Shown here: piece after piece, positions 53,438 to 60,582 of the stretch
Position numbering within the stretch: the first letter of the stretch is position 1
How the letters are laid out: each line of letters starts with the position of its first letter
Source: Gordonia sp. X0973
GTDB lineage: Bacteria > Actinomycetota > Actinomycetes > Mycobacteriales > Mycobacteriaceae
Reading direction: 5' to 3'
NCBI RefSeq assembly: GCF_013348785.1
Contig: NZ_CP054691.1
Coordinates: 2,480,001-2,544,000, forward strand
DNA: 64,000 bases
Position numbers and translations under genes: made by a program
The notes under the pieces: model-generated
The model's database searches: none
Told to the model about the DNA's origin: nothing
The model's input: the letters and a program-made list of their open reading frames with translations, nothing else

Positions 53438-53446
53438 GGTGTCAAG
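53438..53446 (+). promoter_or_regulatory. Variant repressor-site copy downstream of ardA
   Basis: GGTGTCAAG followed by GGACCGG, with one change from the common core. GGTGTCAAG is also closer to the L5 form ending TGTCAAG. No good -10 box 18 bp on. Confidence 0.5.
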
Positions 53447-53461
53447 GGACCGGGCAAGCGG

Positions 53462-53983
53462 CTAGTCGACGATCTCGAAAACTCCTACTTGGTCGACCGT
53501 TACGAATCGACCTTCGATCTCGAGGTCGCGGGAAAACGCTTTGTAATCGAAGTAGTTTTCGACGGTCTTTCTCATATCTTCTCGGATCTCCGGGAGTATG
53601 AACTCAGCTACGTGTTCGTACGTGACATCTTCCAGCGAGCCCCACGGACCGATCACGTTGTCGGGGTCGAAGGTGTCGAGGTCAATCGAACCGTTGTAGT
53701 CGAGGTACGCGCATAGCTTGTTGAGGTCGTCGTCATCGAACGATGCAACGCGGGTCAACTTCTCGGAGTCGGGGTACTCCCCCAACCAGTCCGCGATTGT
53801 CTTCGGCAGATCGTCGTAATCGGTAACAAACCATTCCTCATGATTGGTCTCGCACGTTTGGATAGCGCCGTGCTCAAGCACTCGCTCGATAGCTTCGTCG
53901 ACATCTTCGGTGTCGGGGTCAACCCACGCGCCTACCAACGACCCCGAGTTATAAGCGGCCAGGTCTGTGATGAAAGCTTTCAT
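53462..53983 (-). CDS. ardA: ArdA-family antirestriction protein
   Basis: 173 residues, very acidic (typical length about 165). MKAFITDLAAYNSGSLVGAW starts like ArdA; EEWFVTDYDDLPKTIADWLG, GSLEDVTYEHVAEFILPEI and FDYKAFSRDLEIEGRFVTV are the family blocks. ArdA folds as a B-form DNA mimic that occupies type I restriction enzymes. ATG 53983 matches the family start. It belongs to the first-expressed end of the early operon, as needed for antirestriction. Confidence 0.85.
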   Translation of the reverse strand: MKAFITDLAAYNSGSLVGAWVDPDTEDVDEAIERVLEHGAIQTCETNHEEWFVTDYDDLPKTIADWLGEYPDSEKLTRVASFDDDDLNKLCAYLDYNGSIDLDTFDPDNVIGPWGSLEDVTYEHVAEFILPEIREDMRKTVENYFDYKAFSRDLEIEGRFVTVDQVGVFEIVD

Positions 53984-53993
53984 GTCTTTGTCC

Positions 53994-54197
53994 CTACTCT
54001 TCGTCAAGTTCTTCGATAGCGAGACGTAGCTTTTGTACGGCTCCCTGAATACTGCCCGCCGCGTGTTGTTCCGCTCTGCTCAGTTCGTCCCACTCCATAT
54101 CCAGGTGATCCACCTTTTCGCTGAGCCGGTCGCGGATAGCGGCTAGTTCCGCCGCTAGTTCGTCGGCTAGGTCTGCGCGGGTGACTTCCATGTTCAT
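53994..54197 (-). CDS. Small coiled-coil phage protein
   Basis: 67 residues from ATG 54197 with GGAG upstream. Continuous charged helix (LADELAAELAAIRDRLSEKV, VQKLRLAIEELDEE). Likely a dimeric coiled coil. Unknown function. Confidence 0.65.
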   Translation of the reverse strand: MNMEVTRADLADELAAELAAIRDRLSEKVDHLDMEWDELSRAEQHAAGSIQGAVQKLRLAIEELDEE

Positions 54198-54258
54198 TAC
54201 TCCGTTCTCAATTCCAACTCGGACCGCGAGCGAACTTCGTTCGCGAGCCAAGCAAGAA

Positions 54259-54420
54259 TCAAGCTTTGAATATCAGCAACCCGACCCGGCGGATGTCGGC
54301 GAGTTGATACCTACCGCGCGGCCACCAGACCTCGACAACCTCGATAGGCGTACCGACGTACTCGATACCGAACAACTCGCAGTAGATCGCCGCGTCCGTA
54401 CCTCGCGTTTGCGTCTTCAC
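54259..54420 (-). CDS. Small phage protein
   Basis: 53 residues from GTG 54420, overlapping the previous stop (GTGA). AIYCELFGIEYVGTPIEVVE then VWWPRGRYQLADIRRVGLL suggests a small beta barrel. Unknown function. Confidence 0.55.
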   Translation of the reverse strand: MKTQTRGTDAAIYCELFGIEYVGTPIEVVEVWWPRGRYQLADIRRVGLLIFKA

Positions 54421-54629
54421 ACCTCACCGCCGATACGCTTGCCACAGCGTCGGAGAGCGCACGGCGTATCCGGGTCAGTCTCGGTTGCGCCCATCGTGAT
54501 CACCCGATAGCTAGGCGGTAGCGCGTTGCGGATGTCGCCGAGACACTCGGCGTGCGCTACCCAACTCTCTGACGACGGTTCGGAGAGCGGACCTTCTGCG
54601 ATCTGGAATGTGACGCCGTATAGCCTCAT
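54417..54629 (-). CDS. Hypothetical phage protein
   Basis: 70 residues (MRLYGVTFQIAEGPLSEPSS; ends RRCGKRIGGEV). ATGA overlap with the upstream gene. Unknown function. Confidence 0.65.
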   Translation of the reverse strand: MRLYGVTFQIAEGPLSEPSSESWVAHAECLGDIRNALPPSYRVITMGATETDPDTPCALRRCGKRIGGEV

Positions 54630-54868
54630 ACCTCAGACTCCCCGCAAATTCGGTTCCCCATCGTCCGGCAATTCCAGCCCGACTCATCTTCGTCAATCAC
54701 GCCGTCGCCGTTGTCGTCTCCGCTACGCGTCGACAACTGATCGTCTCCGCGCGCTGCGACCGCAGACAGCTGCGAGTTGTGGTCGCGGACTTCGGCGTCG
54801 ATAACGCCGGCACCCACGCCGACCGCGAAAGCGGTAGCGAGAGCCGCGAAACACCCAAGCATTTTCAT
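54626..54868 (-). CDS. Small exported phage protein with EF-hand-like loop
   Basis: 80 residues from ATG 54868 after AAGGGAAC. Hydrophobic signal or anchor (LGCFAALATAFAVGVGAGVI), then GDDNGDGVIDEDESGW, which matches a DxNxDGxIDxDE calcium-loop pattern, and a C-terminal pair of cysteines in WNCRTMGNRICGES. A phage-encoded surface or periplasmic calcium-binding peptide, possibly for superinfection control, is speculative. Confidence 0.6.
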   Translation of the reverse strand: MKMLGCFAALATAFAVGVGAGVIDAEVRDHNSQLSAVAARGDDQLSTRSGDDNGDGVIDEDESGWNCRTMGNRICGESEV

Positions 54869-54914
54869 CGTTGTTCCCTTCGTTGGTAGTTGTGTCCAAC
54901 TCCGTCCCCCGAGC

Positions 54915-54923
54915 GATGTCAAG
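54915..54923 (+). promoter_or_regulatory. Repressor-site copy
   Basis: GATGTCAAG followed by GGATGAAG in the 67-bp gap between two small genes. No convincing -10 box; stoperator-type. Confidence 0.55.
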
Positions 54924-54935
54924 GGATGAAGCAAG

Positions 54936-55043
54936 CTACAAGTACTCGGAGATGAGGCGGTCGTAAGCCTGACGCTCAAGCTCGGCGCGCTCGATTTCGT
55001 TCCACTCATCCCACTCGGCGGGGTCGAATATATCCGCGATCAT
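54936..55043 (-). CDS. 35-residue acidic phage protein
   Basis: MIADIFDPAEWDEWNEIERA, then ELERQAYDRLISEYL; an acidic helix. The ATG overlaps the upstream stop (TGATG). Unknown function. Confidence 0.5.
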   Translation of the reverse strand: MIADIFDPAEWDEWNEIERAELERQAYDRLISEYL

Positions 55044-55174
55044 CGCTGACCACCTCGCACGCCGATGATCCACACCACGTTAGGGCGGCGATTAGCGGTA
55101 GCGCGGTGGCGACCCGACTCACGCGGGAACTGGTGCTCCCAACCGAGACGGTCTCGCAGTTCGTTGATTCCCAT
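55040..55174 (-). CDS. Small phage protein, first gene of the leftward arm
   Basis: 44 residues from ATG 55174 after GAACGGAGAA. MGINELRDRLGWEHQFPRES leads to an Arg-rich middle and VVWIIGVRGGQR. It is the first open frame downstream of the operator at 55231. Unknown function. Confidence 0.5.
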   Translation of the reverse strand: MGINELRDRLGWEHQFPRESGRHRATANRRPNVVWIIGVRGGQR

Positions 55175-55208
55175 CTGAGATTCTCCGTTCGTTTCGTTCT
55201 GACCCCTT

Positions 55209-55239
55209 GAGTAAACACCGGTAGCCGGGTGATGTCAAG
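55209..55239 (-). promoter_or_regulatory. Candidate Pleft with embedded repressor site
   Basis: GATGTCAAG (55231-55239) gives TTGACA on the minus strand; 18 bp on is TTACTC, a poor -10 (TACTCA at 17 bp is slightly better). Its place, at the genome end just before the first early gene, is that of Pleft in L5 and Bxb1. Confidence 0.5.
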
Positions 55240-55329
55240 TCGTATTTCGAAATTAGTCAGCGGAAACAGCGGTATTCGCAGGTCAGCGACAGGAAATTGC
55301 AGCCGGCACTACGCCGCGTCGGGCCGCTT

Positions 55330-55560
55330 AGCGGGGGGTGCCGGCAACGGGGGGCGTACCTACCGGGGGTGTGAGCACGTCGGGTCGGGGTGAGCGGCGG
55401 GGGGGGTGTATAGCCGGGGCAGGGTGTGTGTGGGGTGGGGTATAGCAGGGGGTGGGGTGGGCCCCCTACTACGGGGTGGGGTATGGGGCGGGGTGAGGGG
55501 TGGCACACCCCGCGGGGCAGGGGCAGGCAGGGGCAGGGACCTAGGCACGCTCCCGCGTCG
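55330..55560 (+). repeat. G-run array with GGGGTGGGGTAT repeats
   Basis: Many runs of three or more G within 230 bp, including GGGGTGGGGTAT at about 55434 and again at about 55482. Several combinations meet the four-run rule for G-quadruplexes on the plus strand. It may be a terminase-binding or packaging-start element. Confidence 0.6.
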
Positions 55561-55994
55561 GGGTCTGGGTGCAGCGGGCAGACCAGGGTGGGCAGGCGCG
55601 GCGCGCTCCCCCCGGACCCCCACCCGGGTTACCCCCGCGCACCCGCCGGGCCGCTACGTAATACGGATGCCCGACTGCGTACGGGTCACAACTTACGGTA
55701 CCGTAGGTTAGCGCCGCTTCGCGCTCTCGAGGCGCTCCGCGGGCTCCCACCAGCACCCCCACCCGTCTGAGGAAGACGCCGCCTTCGCCGGCTCAGCCCC
55801 ACCCCCACCCAAAAATTGGTTTCAGAATCACCGCAGGTCAGCGCGTTGCGTCAAAATCTCTTTATAACGGTTTGGTAACGGTAGGGGACAGAGACCCTCA
55901 TACTAGCCACCTATGAATGTAGGGAGGTAAGAGATATAAAGGAAACAACACCGCCAACAACACCGCCCGGTGGCTGATGCCCCCGGTCGGTCGG

Positions 55995-56207
55995 GCCAGC
56001 CCTAAAAGGCTGGCACCACGATCGGTTGGTCGCCGCTGAGGGCGGCTCCCCAAAAGAGCCGACCGATCTTCCAAGAAAACCTCGCTCGCTTCGCTCGCTC
56101 GGCAAAAGAAGGTTTCGTTCTCCGTCGATTCGAGTTTCACCGCCGGTGTCGGACTTGTTGGTCCTCCTCCGAAGTCTTGAGGACTTCGGGCGGGAACTAT
56201 CGTTCCC
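55995..56207 (+). ncRNA. Structured leader: series of stable hairpins before the late genes
   Basis: GCCAGCC/GGCTGGC (55995-56014); a composite stem GATCGGT/ACCGATC (56020-56068) enclosing CGGCTC/GAGCCG; CCGAAGTC/GACTTCGG (56169-56189) with a competing GTCCTC/GAGGAC pairing; and GGGAAC-TATC-GTTCCC (56192-56207). They precede the HNH gene by 44 bp. An untranslated regulatory RNA or a protein-binding end structure is possible. Confidence 0.4.
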
Positions 56208-56250
56208 CCACCGCGAGCACGCGCCCGCGTGCGCACACAACGGGAGAAAC

Positions 56251-56553
56251 GTGAGCTGGTCTACCTCCCACCGCAAAGACCGCCTTCCTGACGGTTGGTC
56301 TTCGCTGAGACTGGACATCCTCCGCAGAGACGGGTGGAAGTGCCAACTCCGCTACCGCGGCTGCGTCAGCGCAGCCACCGAAGTAGATCACCGCAACCGC
56401 GGTGATGACCACCGACCCGAGAACCTCCAAGCCGCGTGCGCTAGATGCCACGCGACGAAGTCGAGCCGGGAAGGTGCCGAACAACGAGCGCGGATGCGCG
56501 CTCTACGCAGGCGACCCCGCGGTCGCCATCCAGGCCGTCTAGACGACGGCTAG
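56251..56553 (+). CDS. HNH endonuclease
   Basis: 100 residues from GTG 56251 with GGGAG upstream. DGWKCQLRYRGCVSAATEVD then HRNRGDDHRPENLQAACARC and HATKSS form the HNH fold with two Cys pairs. In cos-type phages such proteins are required with terminase for end cleavage. Its location right after the end region fits. Confidence 0.92.
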   Translation: MSWSTSHRKDRLPDGWSSLRLDILRRDGWKCQLRYRGCVSAATEVDHRNRGDDHRPENLQAACARCHATKSSREGAEQRARMRALRRRPRGRHPGRLDDG

Positions 56554-56651
56554 CGACGAAGGTACCGACTCTGCGCTATCGCCCACGGTCAGTCCTGCCT
56601 CGGTGAGTCTACGGAGCACCGGGGCCGTCGCCTGACGCCCAGGAGGCGAAG

Positions 56652-57074
56652 TTGCCAGGCATGGGTCCACCCCCCAAACGATCCGAAGAGCGAGTCCGGC
56701 GGAACAAGCCGGAAGTACCGATTGAGAAGGTCGAGACCGTCGGAGAGGTCCGAGTCCCCGCGTTGGGGATCACCAAACCGCACAAAATCGTCCGCTCGCT
56801 CTACACGTCGATGCAGAAGTCCGGTCAGGCTAAGTACTTCGAGCCGTCGGATTGGGAGTTCGCTCGCCTCACGCTCGAGCTGCTCGATCGCCAGCTCAAA
56901 GCGCCGCGTCCGAACTCGCAGGTGCTCGCCACGATTATGTCCAACTTCACCGATCTACTGGTATCAGAGGGTGCTCGCCGCCGAATGCGGATCGAGATCG
57001 AACGCGTCGAGTCCGCCGGCGCTGAAGATCAGGATCTCGCTTCGTTGATGCTCGAGCGACAGGCACAAGGCTAG
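56652..57074 (+). CDS. Terminase small subunit
   Basis: 140 residues from TTG 56652 with AGGAGG in front. Starts MPGMGPPPKRSEERVRRNKP, typical of actinophage small terminases; the core (FARLTLELLDRQL, MSNFTDLLVSEGARRRMRIE) is helical. It recognises the cos region and recruits the large subunit, which is encoded about 4.4 kb downstream. The 98 bp before it hold no gene. Confidence 0.85.
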   Translation: MPGMGPPPKRSEERVRRNKPEVPIEKVETVGEVRVPALGITKPHKIVRSLYTSMQKSGQAKYFEPSDWEFARLTLELLDRQLKAPRPNSQVLATIMSNFTDLLVSEGARRRMRIEIERVESAGAEDQDLASLMLERQAQG

Positions 57075-57160
57075 GTTCTGCCCACACCTCCGGCAGACCG
57101 CGACTAGCTGCGCCGACTCCCAGTAGCCGCGGTTGAGCTGCCTCTCCCCAGCTCCCGCAC

Positions 57161-57188
57161 CCCCGCCGCGTTCTCACGCGCGGCGGGG
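57161..57188 (+). terminator. GC hairpin between small terminase and the next gene
   Basis: CCCCGCCGCG (57161-57170) pairs with CGCGGCGGGG (57179-57188) across an eight-base loop. No T-run follows, so it may act as an attenuator or processing site in the 188-bp gap. Confidence 0.45.
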
Positions 57189-57262
57189 TCAGCCTCGCCC
57201 CCGGCGACCCGATTAACCGCCTCTGTCGGGCGTCGGGGGCAGCTCCACCACGAAAGGGCCTG

Positions 57263-57604
57263 ATGGCTACCACCTTCCCCGTCGAGTGGGGTCACCGGCC
57301 CGAGTACATGCCGCTGGTTCTCGTCCGCTCGCAGGACTTCTACCAGCAGATGATGATCGACCCCGAAGACGCGCTGCCGGTCGGGACCACCGCGCGCATC
57401 GACGTCGTGCGATCCAACCGATCGCGCGAGCTGGTCGCAACGTGGGACGGCATCTGCTCCGAAGAGCTGATCGAGTTCGCCGTCGAAAGCGAACTCATCG
57501 ACGAGCTGCCTCGAACCGGCCTCGACTACTACCTCTACGTCGTATTCCCCGACACCCCCGACCTCGACTTCTGCGTCACCTACGGCGTCGTCGAGCACCT
57601 CTAG
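57263..57604 (+). CDS. Conserved actinophage structural-region protein (LtfC-like)
   Basis: 113 residues. FPVEWGHRPEYMPLVLVRSQ and IDVVRSNRSRELVATWDGIC resemble small proteins that sit between the terminase and tail genes of Cluster A phages (LtfC-like / DUF7264 group). AAAGGG precedes the ATG. Probably virion-associated. Confidence 0.65.
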   Translation: MATTFPVEWGHRPEYMPLVLVRSQDFYQQMMIDPEDALPVGTTARIDVVRSNRSRELVATWDGICSEELIEFAVESELIDELPRTGLDYYLYVVFPDTPDLDFCVTYGVVEHL

Positions 57605-57631
57605 CGGACAGAACGAAGGACATACAGAACT

Positions 57632-57991
57632 ATGGCTGTGCAAATCGCCGGAACCCGTCAGACGATGGCCGATTCCTACAAGAATATCGCAGGCAGCGGC
57701 GCGCCGTACGTCGCGCTCTACACCGGAAACCCCGGAGCTAGCGGCAACTCGAACGAGGTCACCGGAGGCACCCCCGCTTATGCGCGGAAGCAGACGACGT
57801 GGACCTCCGGCTCCGGCGGCGCGCTCAGCGGTACGTCGGTCACCATCGACGTCCCCGCCGGCACCTACACCTACGCCGGCATCTGGACCGCCGCCTCCGG
57901 CGGCTCGTGCATCGACTGGGTTGCGATCACCTCGACGACCCTCGGCGCGCAGGGCCAGATCGTCGTTACCCCGTCGTTCACCCAGACCTAA
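57632..57991 (+). CDS. Phage tail fibre/decoration-like protein
   Basis: 119 residues. YVALYTGNPGASGNSNEVTG and GTPAYARKQTTWTSGSGG are hallmarks of a small phage beta-jelly protein family placed with minor tail proteins. Ser/Thr/Gly-rich beta sheet throughout. GAAGGACA is upstream. Confidence 0.78.
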   Translation: MAVQIAGTRQTMADSYKNIAGSGAPYVALYTGNPGASGNSNEVTGGTPAYARKQTTWTSGSGGALSGTSVTIDVPAGTYTYAGIWTAASGGSCIDWVAITSTTLGAQGQIVVTPSFTQT

Positions 57992-57993
57992 GA

Positions 57994-58002
57994 CTTGACA
58001 TC
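57994..58002 (-). promoter_or_regulatory. Repressor-site copy in the late (rightward) arm, reversed orientation
   Basis: CTTGACATC on the plus strand, just after the stop of the upstream gene. Relative to local transcription it has the same orientation as the early-arm sites, which is how L5 stoperators behave. The position 18 bp on is the Shine-Dalgarno, so it is not a promoter. Confidence 0.6.
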
Positions 58003-58032
58003 CGTCAAGCACCGATAACAAGGGAGAGATAG

Positions 58033-58245
58033 TTGGCAACCAAAAAGACAACTCCGGAAGTTGAGACGACCCCGGAAGTCGCTTACGTCGAGGCCGATTT
58101 CACCGGCGTGGCCGTCGCACAGAACGACCCCCAGCCGCCCGCGGCTGAGCAGATCGTCCAGTCGTTCGCCACCGACCTCGTCGAGTACATCGCCGCACAG
58201 CAGCGCCGGATCAACGAGCTGGAGTACGAACTCTCGCGTAAGTAA
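58033..58245 (+). CDS. Small phage protein with C-terminal helix
   Basis: 70 residues from TTG 58033 after AGGGAGAG. Disordered acidic start (TTPEVETTPEVAYVEADF), then a helix (IAAQQRRINELEYELSRK) that could trimerise. Possibly a tail-tip accessory. Confidence 0.68.
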   Translation: MATKKTTPEVETTPEVAYVEADFTGVAVAQNDPQPPAAEQIVQSFATDLVEYIAAQQRRINELEYELSRK

Positions 58246-58254
58246 GGAGCAGCG

Positions 58255-59838
58255 GTGTTCACCCCGATTCCTCGCCGACCTCGAGGGCCACTACCCCTCC
58301 CGGTGAGGAAGAAGGGGCTCCCGCTCCCCCACATCCCGCTCGCCCAGCTCCGGCCGCAGGACATCCCAGCTCCGCGTTGGCATACGTTCTTCACCGGGAT
58401 TGCTGACCTCGCAGCGAAGGTAGTCGCCAAGCTCTACGACCCCGACTACGACGCCGACGGCCAGCTCGACGCGCCGTCGAAGGCGAAGCTCCACGATCCG
58501 AACTTCTCCGCCGCAGGTTCGCTGTCTGCGTACCCGCAGCCCAAAGACCCGGCCCGCTTCGCAGGTAGCGGAGCGCTGTTCGCGCACCCGACGGCGAAAG
58601 ACCCAGCGCGGTTCAACGCCGAAGGCGATCTAGCGGCAGCGCTTCAGATCATCGACCTCGCGAAGCTCGCTGGCACCGGCACCCTCGCGACGTCAACAGC
58701 GGCCAAGGGCCGGATGGAGCCCGCCGCTTCGGGTCAGCTCGCGGCGCAGCCGCAGCCTAAAGACCCCGCGGTCTACTCCGCGGCGGGGTCTATCTCGGCG
58801 GTTGTGCAGCCGCGCAACCCGGCAGAGTTCGCAGGACTCGGGAGCTTGGCCGCTGTGCCGGTCAGCCGGCTCGAGGCGAAGTTCTCGTCGATCGCGCAGT
58901 TCTACTCCGGCGCATACGAAGTCGAGATCGTTCTCGGTCCCAACTTCTCCGCCGCGGGTCTGCTCTCACCGCACGAGCAGGCTAAAGATCCCGCCGCAGG
59001 CGGTGGGTCGGGCATGCTCTCGACCACCGCCACCGCGAAGAACCCCGCGGTCTACGCGGGCGCAGCAGCTCTCGCAGCTGCGACGCAGCCGAAGGCGACC
59101 GCTACCTTCTCCGCCGACGGAGCGCTAGACATCTTCGTCGCTGCGCGATCCGTCCCCGCCGAGCACAACGCAGAAGGCTCGTTGGCCGCTTCGGTGTTTC
59201 AACGACGCTTCATCCCAGCCGATCACAACGGCGAGGGAAGCCTCGCTGCGGCGGTATACCAGCGCCGCTTTCAGAACGCTCAAACATCGGGACAAGGCAC
59301 CCTCTCGATCGCTCGCACCGACTTCTCGATTGTTCCGTACAACGTCCAAGTTACGTCATCCCAAACTGTCCCGGTTCCCGCCGGAGCGAAGTACATCGAC
59401 GTCATCGTCTTAGGTGGCGGTGCAGCAGGCGTTCGCTCCGCTGGATTCTTCTCGTGGGGACGCGGCGGCAACCCCGGAGCCTACGGAACTCAGCGTTGGA
59501 GCACGGCGGGTCAGTCGTGGGACGGCGTGAAGGTGACGATCGGGGCTGGTGGTACAGGCAACAACGGCGGCGGTGGAAGCACCTCCGCAGAGCCCTCAAT
59601 CGGAGGCACGCCCGCAGCGGGTGGCCCAGTCGTTGGAGCCGGTGGAAGTGGTTACAGCCAGTCGAACAGCCGCGACGCCCACGGACCCGGCAACACGACA
59701 TTCCAAGGGGCGACGATGACCGGCGGCAGCGGTAACGGCTCCACCCCCGGATCGGGCGGCAGGGGTGGCGCAGACACGTTTGGGGCGTCAGACGGAGATC
59801 CCGGAGCGCGCGGCGAAGCGCTGATTCGATTCAGTTAG
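58255..59838 (+). CDS. Minor tail / receptor-binding protein with modular repeats and Gly-rich tip
   Basis: 527 residues. Basic Pro-rich N-terminus, then about 12 degenerate 20-25-residue repeats of the type AKDPARFxAxGxLxAxPQP (about 70-360), then a Gly-rich C-terminal domain from VPVPAGAKYIDVIVLGGGAA to GGRGGADTFGASDGDPG. Gly-rich domains of this kind form trimeric tips in phage adhesins. Probably determines adsorption to the mycolic envelope. GTG start ten bases after the previous stop. Confidence 0.82.
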   Translation: MFTPIPRRPRGPLPLPVRKKGLPLPHIPLAQLRPQDIPAPRWHTFFTGIADLAAKVVAKLYDPDYDADGQLDAPSKAKLHDPNFSAAGSLSAYPQPKDPARFAGSGALFAHPTAKDPARFNAEGDLAAALQIIDLAKLAGTGTLATSTAAKGRMEPAASGQLAAQPQPKDPAVYSAAGSISAVVQPRNPAEFAGLGSLAAVPVSRLEAKFSSIAQFYSGAYEVEIVLGPNFSAAGLLSPHEQAKDPAAGGGSGMLSTTATAKNPAVYAGAAALAAATQPKATATFSADGALDIFVAARSVPAEHNAEGSLAASVFQRRFIPADHNGEGSLAAAVYQRRFQNAQTSGQGTLSIARTDFSIVPYNVQVTSSQTVPVPAGAKYIDVIVLGGGAAGVRSAGFFSWGRGGNPGAYGTQRWSTAGQSWDGVKVTIGAGGTGNNGGGGSTSAEPSIGGTPAAGGPVVGAGGSGYSQSNSRDAHGPGNTTFQGATMTGGSGNGSTPGSGGRGGADTFGASDGDPGARGEALIRFS

Positions 59839-59844
59839 GTAGAT

Positions 59845-60582
59845 GTGACAGACGTAACCAAAGTCCTCCCGTTCGACCGCTCCCAGATAGGGCAGGAGAC
59901 CGGGTACTGGTGTGGACCAGCGACGACGCAATCCGCGCTGAAGATCCGCGGCATCAACGTCGCCGAACGCGAGATCGCGCGCCAGACCGAAGAGCTTGAG
60001 GGCAACATCGGCTGGGACGACCAAGACGGCACCGACTACATCGGCCAGCTCGCGGTCGTTCTGAACCGCTACCTCGGCGAGGGCACCTACGTCGTCCGCG
60101 ACCTCCCGAAGATGCCGAACCAGACGTGGAAGAAGCAGATTTGGGACGAGATCGTCTTGACGATCGACTCCGGATTCGGCGTCCCGACGAACTGGCAAGC
60201 CCCGCCGAGCAACTACCCGGTCGGCCAACTTGGATCACGATCCCCCAACTACGGCGGCGGAACGGTATTCCACTACGTGTTGGTAGACGGATACGCGGTG
60301 ATCGACGGAATCCTCTACATCCACATCGCCGACTCCGGGTTCCAGCCCGACGGGTACTGGATCACCTTCGAGCAGTACGTCTCGCTGATCGTCCCGAAGA
60401 GCTACCTCGTACTCGGGGCGGAGCCGCAGATCGACGCCGCGGCGGTGAACGACTTCATCCGCATCTTCGTCGGCCCCATCGCGTCCGACGTCCGAGACGC
60501 CCGAGCCCAACTCATCACCCGGTGGCCTCATCTCGGCAACCGCGATCTGAAGACGGCGGTGGGTGATCTCGTTGGACGCTGA
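59845..60582 (+). CDS. lysA: Endolysin part 1: C39-like peptidase
   Basis: 245 residues from GTG 59845. GQETGYWCGPATTQSALK carries the catalytic Cys; FHYVLVDGYAVI the His and HIADSGFQPDGYW the Asp region of C39-type papain-like peptidases. It cleaves peptide stems of the host wall. The C-terminal 50 residues (FIRIFVGPIASDVRDARAQL) resemble the tail of the next gene. Confidence 0.88.
   Translation: MTDVTKVLPFDRSQIGQETGYWCGPATTQSALKIRGINVAEREIARQTEELEGNIGWDDQDGTDYIGQLAVVLNRYLGEGTYVVRDLPKMPNQTWKKQIWDEIVLTIDSGFGVPTNWQAPPSNYPVGQLGSRSPNYGGGTVFHYVLVDGYAVIDGILYIHIADSGFQPDGYWITFEQYVSLIVPKSYLVLGAEPQIDAAAVNDFIRIFVGPIASDVRDARAQLITRWPHLGNRDLKTAVGDLVGR

Larger units (their letters stand above)
55240..56250. 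other. Non-coding genome-end region, probable cos site and left-arm leader
   Basis: About 1 kb with no believable gene on either strand; open frames here are low-complexity by-products. 55330-55560 is extremely G-rich on the plus strand with repeated GGGGTGGGGTAT. 55694-55705 is a 12-bp palindrome (TACGGTACCGTA). 55800-55900 is AT-richer, with TTTATAACGG and GGTAACGG, perhaps a promoter for the right-going genes. 55995-56207 holds stable hairpins. HNH and small terminase genes follow, as beside cos in Cluster A phages. The cleavage point cannot be fixed from sequence alone. Confidence 0.6.

Noticed and set aside
55360..55770. Overlapping Gly/Pro/Arg-rich open frames on both strands near 55.4-55.7 kb
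   Set aside because: They come from G-run low-complexity DNA, lack ribosome binding sites and show no family-like sequence.
56081..56101. CTCGCTCGCTTCGCTCGCTCG considered as a hairpin
   Set aside because: On inspection it is a direct tetranucleotide repeat, not an inverted one, so it does not form a stem by itself.
56554..57262. tRNA genes between HNH and the first tail-region gene
   Set aside because: No cloverleaf with TTCRA-type T loop and acceptor pairing was found by eye; tRNAs in Cluster A phages often lie here,  but none can be supported.
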